64,000 bases of DNA from Leptospira kobayashii (GCF_003114835.2 NZ_AP025028.1:1640001-1704000); one strand, 5' to 3'. Shown: positions 35,730-45,604, numbered from the stretch's first letter. Notes: generated by a model from the letters alone, not told the origin. Translations and numbers: made by a program.

Positions 35730-36354
35730 GATCCGCTTTTATCTGATAGATGACCATCCTGCAATTCGTAAAGGGATTCAGTCAATGATTCAAAATATTC
35801 CCGATTTCAGTTTAGTGGGAGAAGCTTCTTCGGCGGAAGAGGCGATCGCTGATTTTTCATTTAAAAAAATCGATATTCTGATTTCCGATATGATTTTACC
35901 GGGACAAAACGGTCTCGTGATTTTTGAAAAGATTAAAGCCCTTCAGCCTCATGCCAAAGTGATTTTTATTACGATGATGAAAGATTGGGATATGGTGAAA
36001 AAAGCGTATTTGCTCGGTGCTGATGGCTATATTCTCAAAGATAGTGATTCGGAATACATTGAAGCATCCGTTAAGGAAATCATTGCAGGTAAAAAAGTTT
36101 TTCCGGACGGAATGGTGTCCATTTTGCCCTTGGGATCCGAATGGGAAGATACAAGAGCCAAATTGCAGGATCTCTCCAAAAGAGAAAAAGAAATATTGGA
36201 GCTAATCGCCAAAGGAAATTTGAATCGTGAGATTGCTGAAAAACTAGGCATAAGTATCCGAACCGTGGAAGGCCATAGATCCAATCTAATTGAAAAGTTA
36301 AACTTGAATTCCGCACAGAGTTTGGTTCGGTTTGCAGCGAAAGTTTTCGGCTAA
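35728..36354 (+). CDS. NarL/LuxR-type response regulator
   Basis: 208 residues: receiver domain with DD near 8-9, phospho-acceptor D54 (ILISDMILPGQNG), conserved K in GYILKDSDSE, then a LuxR-type HTH (about 145-205: LSKREKEILELIAKGNLNREIAEKLGIS, with RTVEGHRSNLIEKL). Divergent from the 7TMR histidine kinase and most likely its partner. The ATG at 35728 shares two bases with the kinase ATG, so the shared promoter zone lies inside the two coding sequences. Confidence 0.93.
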   Translation: MIRFYLIDDHPAIRKGIQSMIQNIPDFSLVGEASSAEEAIADFSFKKIDILISDMILPGQNGLVIFEKIKALQPHAKVIFITMMKDWDMVKKAYLLGADGYILKDSDSEYIEASVKEIIAGKKVFPDGMVSILPLGSEWEDTRAKLQDLSKREKEILELIAKGNLNREIAEKLGISIRTVEGHRSNLIEKLNLNSAQSLVRFAAKVFG

Positions 36355-36461
36355 AAGTCAAAAATTTATTTTTGCAATTCCAAATACGGAGTAAATGTTT
36401 CTTGGACAAAAATCCTACTGGATTTCGAAACAGGTAGTAAACAAAATGACATCGGCAAAAT

Positions 36462-37742
36462 ATGAACGTGAAAGTACCGAAAGCATTTGGGTCTTCCTTG
36501 CATCTTATTCTTGTTTATTTTTCCATTGCCGTCTTATTTTTATTTTGTAAGTCCCCCGATTTGGACAATCAATGTGATTCTACATCCAAAACGTACCTTG
36601 ATTTACTTACCTTAGAATCTTTTTTTGAAATAGATCTGAATCCTTGTATCAAATTGCCGGATAAAACTGTTTGCGAACTTTCCATTTTACAATCGATTCA
36701 GACGAAATATTGGTATTTGGTTCAAAATGAACTAAAATTGCAGGCTGCTCTGGGGACAGGATCACCTACGACTAGTTTTGTGCCATCTCCTACAACCGGA
36801 ACCGCCAAATGGTTGGGAGGAGTTCTCGCACCGAATGGGAAGATTTACGGGATTCCTTACCATGAAAGTAATATTCTGGTGTTTGATCCGGTAACAAACA
36901 CTTCTAAATTAATCCCTTCTCCTCTCACCGGAACCGCCAAATGGGAAGGAGGAGTTCTCGCACCTAACGGGAAAATATACGCGATCCCCAGGGATGCCGC
37001 TTCCATATTGGTGATTGATCCGGTGACCGATTCGGTAAGTACATTTCCTTCCCCGGTGACTGGCACTGCGAAATGGCGTGGAGGGGTACTCGCTCCCAAT
37101 GGAAAGATATACGGATTACCTGTAAATGAAAGTTCCATATTAGTCATTGATCCTTCCGCAAACATAGCTTATAGTTTTGCTTCTCCTGTGACGGGAACAA
37201 ATAAATGGGAAGGAGGAGCCCTTGCACCCAATGGAAAAATTTACGGTATCCCCCTTGATACCGATCAGATTTTAATCATCGATCCGACAAATGATACCGC
37301 CACAACCGTTCCCAGTCCGAAAACAGGTCTTGGAAAATGGAGACAGGGAGTTCTTACTTCTAGTGGTTTGATTTTCGGGATTCCTTCTACGGAGAATACG
37401 TTTATGGTCCTCAATCCATCAACTAATTCAAGTTACTATTTGAATCTGTCGGTATCAGGAACCAGCAAATGGCGCGGAGGGGTTTTAGCCCCTGATGGTA
37501 AAATCTATACTATGCCTGCCGATGCATCCGAGGTTTTGATTTTTGATCCTGAAACATACGTTAGTTCAACAGTGCCTGGCGGAGCCTCTTTCGGAAACAA
37601 ATGGGGGGACGGAATTTTGACTTCTTCCGGAAAAATATATACAATACCTCATACGAACAACGACTTTCTTCAGATCGACACCGCCGCAAAAGGCAAATTT
37701 TGCAACTCTATATTGTTAAGCGGTTATTTCAACAGGTATTGA
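36462..37742 (+). CDS. lipoprotein with seven ~46-residue repeats (probable beta-propeller)
   Basis: 426 residues; the signal ends VLFLFCKS with lipid cysteine C29. After an N-terminal helical region (40-105) there are seven repeats of about 43-46 residues between about 108 and 415, each with SP-x-TG-x-x-KW-x-GG-x-LAP-x-GKIY-x-IP and a following I-x-V-x-DP strand. The last two are more diverged. Seven repeats of this size suggest a seven-bladed propeller. Surface ligand binding is an inference. No partner genes are linked. Confidence 0.8.
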   Translation: MNVKVPKAFGSSLHLILVYFSIAVLFLFCKSPDLDNQCDSTSKTYLDLLTLESFFEIDLNPCIKLPDKTVCELSILQSIQTKYWYLVQNELKLQAALGTGSPTTSFVPSPTTGTAKWLGGVLAPNGKIYGIPYHESNILVFDPVTNTSKLIPSPLTGTAKWEGGVLAPNGKIYAIPRDAASILVIDPVTDSVSTFPSPVTGTAKWRGGVLAPNGKIYGLPVNESSILVIDPSANIAYSFASPVTGTNKWEGGALAPNGKIYGIPLDTDQILIIDPTNDTATTVPSPKTGLGKWRQGVLTSSGLIFGIPSTENTFMVLNPSTNSSYYLNLSVSGTSKWRGGVLAPDGKIYTMPADASEVLIFDPETYVSSTVPGGASFGNKWGDGILTSSGKIYTIPHTNNDFLQIDTAAKGKFCNSILLSGYFNRY

Positions 37743-37964
37743 ACTGAAAAAACATACGGAAAAAGTTCGTTTCCTACGAGGGATTTTCGACGTAGGGAAG
37801 ATGGGTAGTATTAGTTATGAATAAGTAGACGTAACTACTTTTTCGTGAAAGAAGTTTGTAGCTAAAAATCTAAGGTTCTTCGAAATTGAAAAAAGTATTA
37901 TCTTGGAAAATCGAACTTACAAGATAATCAAATCTTCCCGGAACGGGATCATCAGGATGAATAC

Positions 37965-38426
37965 GTGAGCAGACCTTTTAGAGTGCTGGGCATTCAACAA
38001 ATAGCAATCGGCGGCGAATCGAAAGAAAAACTTTCCAAATTTTGGGTGGAAATTATGGGACTTACAAAAGTTTCGGAATACCAAAGTGAAAAGGAAAATG
38101 TAAATGAAGACATTCTCTCCATGGGGAAGGGACCTTATAAAGTTGAGATTGACTTGATGCAACCGATTGATCCGAACAAGAGTCCCAAAGTTCATGATCC
38201 TAAACTCAATCATATCGGTCTTTGGATTGATGATCTGGCGAAAGCTGTTGAGTGGCTCGGTTCCCAAGGAGTTCGTTTTACTCCCGGAGGGATTCGCAAA
38301 GGTGCGAGCGGGTTTGATGTATGTTTCATCCACCCGAAGGGAAACGAAGAGTTCCCCTTATCGAGTGAAGGAGTGCTTGTGGAACTGGTCCAAGCTCCTG
38401 CCGATGTGATTCAGGCCTTAGGATAG
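37965..38426 (+). CDS. VOC/glyoxalase-family protein
   Basis: 153 residues from GTG 37965 (AGGATG upstream). Vicinal oxygen chelate fold: [12 protein letters not shown] at the start, an internal [16 protein letters not shown], and VLVELVQA near the end, with metal-type His/Glu positions (H at about 83, E near 143). Resembles methylmalonyl-CoA epimerase or lactoylglutathione lyase, but which is unclear. Convergent with the flippase-like gene, overlapping it by 16 bp. A 222-bp intergenic region upstream shows nothing clear apart from a weak CCTACG/CGTAGG repeat. Confidence 0.85.
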   Translation: MSRPFRVLGIQQIAIGGESKEKLSKFWVEIMGLTKVSEYQSEKENVNEDILSMGKGPYKVEIDLMQPIDPNKSPKVHDPKLNHIGLWIDDLAKAVEWLGSQGVRFTPGGIRKGASGFDVCFIHPKGNEEFPLSSEGVLVELVQAPADVIQALG

Positions 38427-39376
38427 TTTTTTTTATCCTTAGAAGTAACAGTCCAAACAAAATATAGAATCAAGGCGAGTGTGGTGAGAATCACAAATTG
38501 TGCTAAATGCACGACTGTGGCATATACAAACCCCTCGCCAGGATCTCTCCCCAATAGAATAAATCCGGAAATTACAGACGCATGGAAGACTCCTATCCCG
38601 GAAGGAGCGGAAGGAATCGCAACTCCCATCGCACCTACAAAGATAAATAACAGACATTCCATTGCAGTGAAATCCATTCCGATCAATTTTCCTGTGACCC
38701 AATAGCTGATCGCATAACCGAAGGCCCAAGTGGGAAGACAAAGCAAAAGAGGTTTGATTAGTTTATCTCCGCGTAAAAAATCACTGAATTCCACCAAATG
38801 ATGATCCAGTTTTGTTTCATATAGCGATTGTTTGTTGATAATGGAAAATAACTTTTTGAATAGATTGCGAATCGGTTCCAGAAATAATCTGAGCGAAACT
38901 AGTGCAACGATCATTGCAACAATCACTGTCCCCGATACTAAAATCAGACTTAGGTTCTTGGCTTCACCCAGTCCTAAAAAAATCAGTGCAACCGCACCAA
39001 GAACCACTACTGTTCCCAGATCCATCACCTTTTCCAAAAATAGTTTTGAAACCAAGTTGGGCAAAGGAAGACCGGAATCATTTTTGTTTATGATCAATCG
39101 TACGACATCCCCTCCGCGTGCAGGAAGTACCATATTGAGTCCTACACCTGTGATGGAAGAAACAAAGGAAGCCCAGAGACTGATTTTTTTATCCAAGAGA
39201 AAATACCAACGCAAGGAAAAAGGAATGAAAGCCCAGAGATTGGTAAATATAAGAAGCACAAAGTATTCCCATCGAATATTTCCTTTTATCCTTTCAAACT
39301 CCTTTAGATCGAAATTTTTAAGAAGAAAAAAAATTGCGATCCCGGAAACAGTCGCACCTAAAATCCATTTTTTCAT
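38411..39376 (-). CDS. lysylphosphatidylglycerol-synthase-like flippase domain membrane protein
   Basis: 321 residues, about eight hydrophobic helices, LPG_synthase_TM/UPF0104 family ([50 protein letters not shown]). This family lacks the aminoacyl transferase domain of MprF here and probably acts as a lipid flippase. Located 42 bp after the HIT gene, possibly the last member of the ABC-ROK-HIT run. Confidence 0.87.
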   Translation of the reverse strand: MKKWILGATVSGIAIFFLLKNFDLKEFERIKGNIRWEYFVLLIFTNLWAFIPFSLRWYFLLDKKISLWASFVSSITGVGLNMVLPARGGDVVRLIINKNDSGLPLPNLVSKLFLEKVMDLGTVVVLGAVALIFLGLGEAKNLSLILVSGTVIVAMIVALVSLRLFLEPIRNLFKKLFSIINKQSLYETKLDHHLVEFSDFLRGDKLIKPLLLCLPTWAFGYAISYWVTGKLIGMDFTAMECLLFIFVGAMGVAIPSAPSGIGVFHASVISGFILLGRDPGEGFVYATVVHLAQFVILTTLALILYFVWTVTSKDKKNYPKA

Positions 39377-39418
39377 AAATCCTTTTCCTTTTGTATATTA
39401 AATGATCAAATCTTTGTC

Positions 39419-39766
39419 TTATCCTGGTGGCCAGGCCAGATGTCTACCGGCTAACATGTGAAAGTGAAGGTGAAAGACCGTTTGTCCTCCGTCCTTTCCG
39501 CAGTTATTTACGATCCGATAACCTTTTTCGTTGACTCCGAATTGGAATGCAAGTTTCGGAATCTCTGTAAAAATTTTAGAAATGATTCCCGCATTTTCTT
39601 CCCTTATTTCGTTTGCGTTTGTTATATGTTTTTTGGGAATGATCAGTAGATGCAAAGGTGCCTGCGGTGTAATATCATGAAATACCAAAATATCTTCATC
39701 TTGGTATTCGATTTTTGCGGGAATTTGTCCTTCCGCGATTTTACAAAAAATACAATCATCGTTCAT
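39419..39766 (-). CDS. HIT-family (HINT-like) protein
   Basis: 115 residues with the histidine-triad motif HLHFH at H99, H101, H103 followed by MLAGRHLAWPPG, exactly the Hint-type C-terminus. N-terminal CIFCKIAEGQIP is also typical. HINT proteins hydrolyse adenosine phosphoramidates and aminoacyl-AMP. Overlaps the ROK kinase stop by four bases. Confidence 0.95.
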   Translation of the reverse strand: MNDDCIFCKIAEGQIPAKIEYQDEDILVFHDITPQAPLHLLIIPKKHITNANEIREENAGIISKIFTEIPKLAFQFGVNEKGYRIVNNCGKDGGQTVFHLHFHMLAGRHLAWPPG

Positions 39767-40680
39767 TCTGGTCCTCTCATTCCGTGGGAAAAAACCAAAC
39801 TTGCTGCGCCGAGACTACCCGCCAAGTTCTTTCCCCGTTTTATCTTCAATCTTTCATTTAGAACCGGAAAGATCCTTGCTCTGATCTTGTGAGAAAGATC
39901 CTCTCCGAATTGATCCCAGGATTCGGTAATACCTCCTACAAATACAACTCCTTCCGGATTGAGTAAATGTATGGCATTTCGAACGGTTTCGGCAAGGCAG
40001 AGAATGCCGAATCTTAAAATTTCTTTTGCGTCTTTGTCTCCGGCTTTTACCAAATCGAAAAAATCGGCGGCATTCGTCAGACGATTGTTTGTTTTTTCGG
40101 CATAACGGTTGATGAATCCTCTTGTGGAAAAATAACTTTCAACGCAACCTTTTTGCCCACAACCGCAGATTGCACCGTCTATAACGGATGTCATGTGGCC
40201 GATCTCGATCCCGTTTCCTTTGTATCCTGAAAAAAGTTTTCCCTTGTCAACAAACCCGCCGCCGATACCTGTTCCCAGAGTGAGGACAAGCAAGGATTCA
40301 TAAGATTTCGATTCACCGAAATAAGATTCACCTAATGCAGCACAGTTGGCATCGTTTTCGTAATAAACGGGTAATGAAAAACGATCACGAACTGTTTTTG
40401 AAATAGGTACGTTTTTTAATAAGGGAAAATTGGCGCTGGATAGCAAATAACCCGTTTCCGAATCCAAAGGCCCGGGAGAACCTATGCCGATCCCACGAAT
40501 GTTTTTTTCCTTTAACAAGGGACTGATGGTATTTTGAACGATTTCTAAAAATCGGGCATTGGATAATTCTCCGCTTGTTTGCAGAACCGATTTGTCCAAT
40601 TCTTCGCCAAGCCGATTGAATAAACCTGCTTTGACCGATCCGCCGCCGATGTCTACACCAATGGCCAGGTCTTCTTTCAT
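39763..40680 (-). CDS. glk: ROK-family glucokinase-like sugar kinase
   Basis: 305 residues. ROK features: [16 protein letters not shown] (phosphate 1), [10 protein letters not shown] with the catalytic Asp, [15 protein letters not shown], and a zinc motif in [11 protein letters not shown]. No DNA-binding domain, so a kinase rather than a ROK repressor. Likely substrate glucose or a related hexose. Overlaps the ABC ATPase gene by four bases. Confidence 0.92.
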   Translation of the reverse strand: MKEDLAIGVDIGGGSVKAGLFNRLGEELDKSVLQTSGELSNARFLEIVQNTISPLLKEKNIRGIGIGSPGPLDSETGYLLSSANFPLLKNVPISKTVRDRFSLPVYYENDANCAALGESYFGESKSYESLLVLTLGTGIGGGFVDKGKLFSGYKGNGIEIGHMTSVIDGAICGCGQKGCVESYFSTRGFINRYAEKTNNRLTNAADFFDLVKAGDKDAKEILRFGILCLAETVRNAIHLLNPEGVVFVGGITESWDQFGEDLSHKIRARIFPVLNERLKIKRGKNLAGSLGAASLVFSHGMRGPE

Positions 40681-41348
40681 TTTCCTTTGATTACCTGGTC
40701 GAATTTTCCCGACTTCATTTCATAGATCGTTTGCGCATCGAAAGCGAGTTTCATATCATGAGTCACTAAAATGATGGATAGGTTTTTTTTGTTAAATTCA
40801 TTTAGCAGAAGTTGCACGAGATAACTGTTTTCAGGATCCAAATCCCCTGACGGTTCATCCGCCAAAAGAATCGAGGGTTCGTTGATCAGTGCACGTGCAA
40901 TTGCCGTTTTTTGAATCTGCCCTCCGGAAAGCTCCCGGGGAATCATATGTTGGATGGATTCCAATTTCAAATGGCCGAGAAGATAATCGCATTTTCTTTG
41001 GTATTCTGCATTTGAAAATTTACGGGTGAATAATCCGGGAAGAAGTATGTTTTCCCGAATGCTGAGGTTTCCTACAAGTTCGGAAAATTGGAAAACCAAA
41101 CCGAAATCACGCGCTCTGATTTCCGCAAGCTCTCTTTGGTTCAAAGAACTTAGGCGGCGGTTGTCGTAGAGAATATCTCCTTCCGTAGGAGATAACATTC
41201 CGGTCAGCAGAGAGAGGAGGGTTGTTTTTCCCGAACCGGAAGGACCGATGATGGCAACGTAATCCCCTTGATTCACATCGAAAGATACGGATTGTACGGC
41301 AGCTTCTTCGGTGTATCTTTTGACCAGATTGTGGACTCGGAGTAACAT
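40677..41348 (-). CDS. ABC transporter ATPase (LolD/MacB type)
   Basis: 223 residues. Walker [15 protein letters not shown] (about 33-46), signature [15 protein letters not shown], Walker [13 protein letters not shown] and H-loop VTHD. The sequence resembles LolD/FtsE/MacB-type ATPases that work with FtsX-type permeases. Start overlaps the permease stop by one base, so they form a transporter pair. Lipoprotein release is one possible role. Confidence 0.94.
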   Translation of the reverse strand: MLLRVHNLVKRYTEEAAVQSVSFDVNQGDYVAIIGPSGSGKTTLLSLLTGMLSPTEGDILYDNRRLSSLNQRELAEIRARDFGLVFQFSELVGNLSIRENILLPGLFTRKFSNAEYQRKCDYLLGHLKLESIQHMIPRELSGGQIQKTAIARALINEPSILLADEPSGDLDPENSYLVQLLLNEFNKKNLSIILVTHDMKLAFDAQTIYEMKSGKFDQVIKGK

Positions 41349-41932
41349 TATTTTTGTCTCCGAATGGATTTATATGGATCTGTAAAAGTAGTTAGGCCTA
41401 CAGTGGGTATGGAAATTAGGAAACCGAATAGGACGAGAAAGGCAAACCCTGAAAAAACTGCCAAAACTTCCTTACTCAAATGAGTGGGATTCAGATCGAT
41501 TAGGAAATAGCTGGAAATAACGCCCAAAACCGCACTCGGTAAAAATAAGCAGAAAAGAGCCAAAGTATGCAGCCAGATACATCCGGTTCTATTTCCCCCG
41601 ACAGCCATCATGACTCCGATATCTCCGATTCTATGAAGGGTGTGGAAGAAAAAGAGACTCGCAATCGAACTCAAGCTTGTGTAAAAAAGAATTTGCGGAC
41701 TTTGCTCAAAGGAAACGATACTAGATAGAGAGATACTTCCAAAAAGATGGAAATGAAGACGCACGGAGATAAAAAACAGAAGGAACAGTACCGATGCTAC
41801 GCTACCGTAGGCAATCGAGTAGAGGCGGTCTCGGAGGAGAATCCTCCAGGCAAACGAAAAATACGAAAGTGGCGTCACGATAGAGTCATAATTGTCCTGT
41901 TGGCGATTTTTTCCAACATTAAATAGGACCAA
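41348..41932 (-). CDS. small FtsX-like ABC permease without large periplasmic domain
   Basis: 194 residues from TTG 41932, with no good ribosome-binding site; a GTG near residue 20 is an alternative. Four hydrophobic segments: about 38-60, 80-100, 118-140 and 155-180. The first and the last two match the FtsX/MacB permease layout, but the usual long periplasmic domain between TM1 and TM2 is only about 20 residues. Partner of the ATPase gene. Start lies 15 bp from the divergent TPR gene. Confidence 0.75.
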   Translation of the reverse strand: MVLFNVGKNRQQDNYDSIVTPLSYFSFAWRILLRDRLYSIAYGSVASVLFLLFFISVRLHFHLFGSISLSSIVSFEQSPQILFYTSLSSIASLFFFHTLHRIGDIGVMMAVGGNRTGCIWLHTLALFCLFLPSAVLGVISSYFLIDLNPTHLSKEVLAVFSGFAFLVLFGFLISIPTVGLTTFTDPYKSIRRQK

Positions 41933-41947
41933 GGGAAGTAGGCGAAT

Positions 41948-43492
41948 TTGGCATTTTTTATCTTTGTTGGTACGGCAGTCATCCTACTCGGATTTTTGCT
42001 TAGTTTTATCATCACACAGAAAAGGGACAGCTATAGTAAGGCGCTCGGCCTGGCAGCGCTAGGAAACTATCTGGATGCGCGTGCGATGGTACGCGAAAAA
42101 TTGGAAGAAGACCATCAAAACCCATACGGCCATTTTGTGATGGCAAAAATTTATTCGATGGAAAATGACCCGTTGAATGAAGCAAAACATCTTGAAATTA
42201 TAAAGAAAAACAACCGTTATACGAAAGAAATCGATTTGGTCACTGTTTCCAACCGGGTTGCAGATATATATTATAATAAAGACTATTTTGAAGAGTCCTT
42301 TTTTCACTATCTTGATACTTTACAATCGGATAGATCCAATCCGGTGGCATGTATGCGCTTGGGTTTTATGGCTCTGGGACAAAAAGAATTCAAAATCGCG
42401 GATCATTTTTTTTCCAGATTGCCCGAAGAAAAAATGAACTCGTCTCTATATTTTATTGCGAAAGGTGTGATCTCAGGTGTGACCGGAGCAGGAAAGGAAA
42501 GAGGGTATTTTGAGAAAGCATATGATTTGGAAAAATCAGCAGTCTCCGGATTTTTATATGCGCTCTCGCTTTCCCGTGAGAACAAACACAAAGAGGCAGT
42601 AAAGATCGGAACTGCCGTCGCGGATCAAATAGAAGACGAATACGTCCGTTATACGATCTTTCAATTTTTAATGACGGAAGCAATTCTCCAACAGAATTTT
42701 CCCGACGCTTTGAAATACTCGCGACTGTGTATGGAAATGGCAAGGTTAAACGGTTGGACGAGTGAGATGATAGAAAGCAATATTCATTTTTCCATGGTTT
42801 CCATCTACATGGGTCGTTATGATGAGATTTCCGAGTATTTGATCGAGGCGGAAAGCGAAAGATTGGATGATCCGGAAGTCATAGCACTTGCCAATCTCAA
42901 ATACAAATTGGAAAGAGGGGTTGGAAATATGGATTCACTTTCCAATGAATATGATCTTCCAAAGGAATTGAGTCTTCTTTCCGTTAGCCTATTTCCTAAC
43001 TCCCGTTATTTTGAATTGAGTGGAATGAGATCTTCCAAGCCCTTTAATCTGAAGGGACTTGTGGATGAGAATGGAAAAAAACTAGCAGGCAAATTGGACA
43101 TGGTAGGCAAAGATAAGTTCGAAAAATTTATCGCCATGACCGGAACTCAATTTAAAAACCAGGTGACTCGAATGATACTTAGTCTCGGATACAGAGTCAC
43201 CAAAGAACTTGCCAATCCGGAAGGAGACGGTGTCAATCTGCTTTGTTCTTCGAAAGAGGATGTGAATCAAAGAGCATTGTTTCGAGTCAGAAAATGGAAA
43301 GATGCAAAAGTGTCCGATGTATTTATCCGGGATATGATTCAACAAATGGAAGAAGGAGGCGCCACCAAAGGATGCATCATTGGAAACTTTGAGGTCACTG
43401 AGGGTGGAAAAAAAATGATCGCATCCAGCGGCAATTCCATGGAGATCATTACCGGCGACAGGTTTGAAGAATTACTCGATCGTACAATGTAA
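41948..43492 (+). CDS. membrane-anchored TPR protein with degenerate Mrr-like nuclease domain
   Basis: 514 residues from TTG 41948. One membrane helix at the N-terminus (about 2-22), TPR-like helical pairs (about 30-340) and a C-terminal domain (393-514) resembling the restriction endonuclease-like Mrr catalytic fold: MTGTQFKNQVTRMILSLGYR, then EGDGVNLL with D427, then ALFRVRKWKD where Mrr enzymes have (V)Q-x-K-R-W. The Gln and Lys of the catalytic motif appear replaced by R446 and R448, so it may be inactive. Adjacent lipoprotein gene starts right after the stop. Confidence 0.8.
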   Translation: MAFFIFVGTAVILLGFLLSFIITQKRDSYSKALGLAALGNYLDARAMVREKLEEDHQNPYGHFVMAKIYSMENDPLNEAKHLEIIKKNNRYTKEIDLVTVSNRVADIYYNKDYFEESFFHYLDTLQSDRSNPVACMRLGFMALGQKEFKIADHFFSRLPEEKMNSSLYFIAKGVISGVTGAGKERGYFEKAYDLEKSAVSGFLYALSLSRENKHKEAVKIGTAVADQIEDEYVRYTIFQFLMTEAILQQNFPDALKYSRLCMEMARLNGWTSEMIESNIHFSMVSIYMGRYDEISEYLIEAESERLDDPEVIALANLKYKLERGVGNMDSLSNEYDLPKELSLLSVSLFPNSRYFELSGMRSSKPFNLKGLVDENGKKLAGKLDMVGKDKFEKFIAMTGTQFKNQVTRMILSLGYRVTKELANPEGDGVNLLCSSKEDVNQRALFRVRKWKDAKVSDVFIRDMIQQMEEGGATKGCIIGNFEVTEGGKKMIASSGNSMEIITGDRFEELLDRTM

Positions 43493-44077
43493 ATGAGACT
43501 TTTGTATCTTATCATACTGATCGTAGGATTTTCTTTTGTCGGATGCAATTCCAAAGTAGCGATGGAAAAAACGCCTAAAACTGCGGATATCCCACCCAAG
43601 GAGAATCCGAATTGTCCCATTCCTTTGCAAATAGGAAAGCTATACGGTCGTTATGCGGATAAGGAAGAAGCAAAACGGATTTATATTGAAATTGAAAAGT
43701 TGCTTAGATCCATCTGCCTCGGTCATTTGAATGATTTACCCGATATGATCTTTCCAAAGATGGGATTGTTTGTAGATGCCAAGGCACATTGGACTCGGGA
43801 AGAAGTTGTTTCCGATCTAAAGAACAAAGACGGGTATTTCAATGTATATTTTTTCGATTCGGACCGTTTGGATGAAAAAAAGGGGAGCCGGGGAAATCTT
43901 ACCATCCAACAAGCATTGGTTAGCTCCGGAGGAATTTCTATCGATTTTCATTTTGATTCCGCTCTGGAATCGGAGCTGCAGTTTCGGTTTTCCGAAAATC
44001 CCAAAAATGTACGTTATCTGATCAATCCCATTTTCGGAAAATTCGAAGGCAAATGGATGTTGCTTCGGATGTTTTGA
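43493..44077 (+). CDS. lipoprotein of unknown function
   Basis: 194 residues, signal ending in IVGFSFVGCNSK (lipid cysteine C19). The mature part has an N-terminal Pro-rich linker, then a domain of about 130 residues with DLPDMIFPKMGLFVDAKAH and FGKFEGKWMLLRMF. No family recognised. The ATG follows the stop of the TPR/Mrr-like gene with no gap, so the two are very likely cotranscribed and may act together at the membrane. Confidence 0.8.
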   Translation: MRLLYLIILIVGFSFVGCNSKVAMEKTPKTADIPPKENPNCPIPLQIGKLYGRYADKEEAKRIYIEIEKLLRSICLGHLNDLPDMIFPKMGLFVDAKAHWTREEVVSDLKNKDGYFNVYFFDSDRLDEKKGSRGNLTIQQALVSSGGISIDFHFDSALESELQFRFSENPKNVRYLINPIFGKFEGKWMLLRMF

Positions 44078-44212
44078 TTTTGGGTTCCTTTTCCTTCGCA
44101 GCTTTGTGAAAACGATTTTATTAAAAATGATGGTAAATTTCAATCAAAACAAAAGCGAAAGTTTATATCTATCAGTCTATAAGAATAAAGATCGGTTTTT
44201 AAGAAGAGGCAT

Positions 44213-44935
44213 ATGGGTTTAAAAGAAGGTGTGATCGGAGTAGTCGAAAAGGTTTTGAACTTTTCGACAATGAAGGCGGTGAGAGTCGAAGTTTTATCCG
44301 ATGAGTTTCGTTTGGTGGAATGGGAAAGTCCCGGATTTAAGAAAGTGGATTGGAAGCCGGGAGATAAAATTCAAATCGGATCAAGTTTGCAATTTCGTAC
44401 TTATACACCTGTGTCTTTGGATAAGGATACCGGTAAAATGGAAATTTTAACCTATTTTCATAATAGGGATTCTTTGGCAGGAAATTGGATTCAATCATTG
44501 AAAGTAGGAGATGAATTTCAATACTTCGGTCCCAGGGGATCACTTGCAATTTCAGAATGCAATTTTCCTAATATATATTTTTTCGGAGACGAAACTTCCT
44601 TCGGAGTTGCTTCCAATTTGAAAAAAGCGAAACCGGAAACCAATATCCGTTTTTTCTTTGAAGTTACTAGACCAGCTTCTGCCAAAGCAGCCATCGATAA
44701 GCTAGAGTTAGGTGAAGTGGTTTTGGTTCCCAAAGAATCCGATGATTCACATTTAAAAAAAATCATTGCCGGCTTTCAAAATAATTCCATCGATTATAAA
44801 AATTCCAATTTTATACTTACCGGAAAAGCTCAGTCCATTCAGGCGATTTTGCCTCCTATCAAAAAGGAGTCAGTCCCTTCACGCAATATCAAAGTGAGGG
44901 CCTATTGGTCTCTCGGTAAAAAAGGATTGGACTAA
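44213..44935 (+). CDS. siderophore-interacting-protein-like FAD oxidoreductase
   Basis: 240 residues. Ferredoxin-reductase-like FAD domain with the FAD motif FRTYTPVS (about 62-69), then an NAD(P)-binding half with YFFGDETSFGVA, and a C-terminal RAYWSLGKKGLD that matches the GYWR-type end of SIP proteins. Probably a cytoplasmic flavin reductase acting on ferric chelates or other acceptors. Followed 36 bp later by a quinone-reductase gene. Confidence 0.88.
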   Translation: MGLKEGVIGVVEKVLNFSTMKAVRVEVLSDEFRLVEWESPGFKKVDWKPGDKIQIGSSLQFRTYTPVSLDKDTGKMEILTYFHNRDSLAGNWIQSLKVGDEFQYFGPRGSLAISECNFPNIYFFGDETSFGVASNLKKAKPETNIRFFFEVTRPASAKAAIDKLELGEVVLVPKESDDSHLKKIIAGFQNNSIDYKNSNFILTGKAQSIQAILPPIKKESVPSRNIKVRAYWSLGKKGLD

Positions 44936-44971
44936 CGCTCGCTTGTCGTTAGTTATATAAATACGAAATTT

Positions 44972-45556
44972 ATGGTTCAAAAGAAAATACTTGTCATACA
45001 AGGTCATCCCGATCGGGAAAGTTTCTGTTTTGCCTTGGCAGAGTCCTATAAAAAAAGTGCAGTGGAGGCAGGACATTCTGTGGAAGAAATCCGTCTCCGG
45101 GATCTAAAATTCAATCCTATCTTGGAATACGGTTATAGAAAGAGAACCGAGTTGGAATCGGATTTGCTGGACTCCCAGAAAAAAATCCTTTGGGCGGATC
45201 ATATCGTTTGGATATACCCTGTTTGGTGGGGTTCCGTACCAGCACTCTTAAAAGGATTTTTGGACCGGGTTTTGATTCCTGGTTTCGCTTTTAAAAAACG
45301 GGAAGGTTCCGTTTGGTGGGATAAATTTCTGACGGGGCGTACTTCTAGAATCATCTCCACCATGGATCAACCTGCATGGTATTTTTGGCTTATATATGGA
45401 GAACCTAGCAATCGTATGATGAAGCGCACCGTACTAGAGTTTTGCGGAATTAAACCGGTTCGGGTGACTTCAATCGGGCCGATTCGGATGTCTTCGGAAA
45501 AGTTCCGAATGAAATGGTTGGAAAAAGTAGGAACACTGGGTAAAAAAGGGATTTGA
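44972..45556 (+). CDS. NAD(P)H-quinone reductase, flavodoxin-like (KefF/MdaB type)
   Basis: 194 residues, flavodoxin_2 fold: ILVIQGHPDRESFCFAL (FMN phosphate loop), the WADHIVWIYPVWWGSVPALLKGF segment (listed in parts as WIYPVWWGSVPA) and LDRVLIPGFAF. These match two-electron quinone reductases. Likely protects from quinone stress. Same strand and 36 bp from the SIP-like gene. Confidence 0.92.
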   Translation: MVQKKILVIQGHPDRESFCFALAESYKKSAVEAGHSVEEIRLRDLKFNPILEYGYRKRTELESDLLDSQKKILWADHIVWIYPVWWGSVPALLKGFLDRVLIPGFAFKKREGSVWWDKFLTGRTSRIISTMDQPAWYFWLIYGEPSNRMMKRTVLEFCGIKPVRVTSIGPIRMSSEKFRMKWLEKVGTLGKKGI

Positions 45557-45604
45557 TGGAATAATCAATATCCGTATCAAGAATGTATTTCTTCGGTTCG
45601 GAAC

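Noticed and set aside
36400..36430. AAATCC-TACT-GGATTT hairpin as terminator after the response regulator
   Set aside because: Six AT-rich pairs and no T-run follow it; too weak.
36760..37640. Tandem DNA repeats as CRISPR or satellite
   Set aside because: The repeats are in frame, diverged, about 135 bp long and encode a protein repeat in the lipoprotein.
37743..37964. Gene or RNA in the 222-bp gap before the VOC gene
   Set aside because: Only a weak CCTACG/CGTAGG repeat; no start with signal, no U-tail hairpin.
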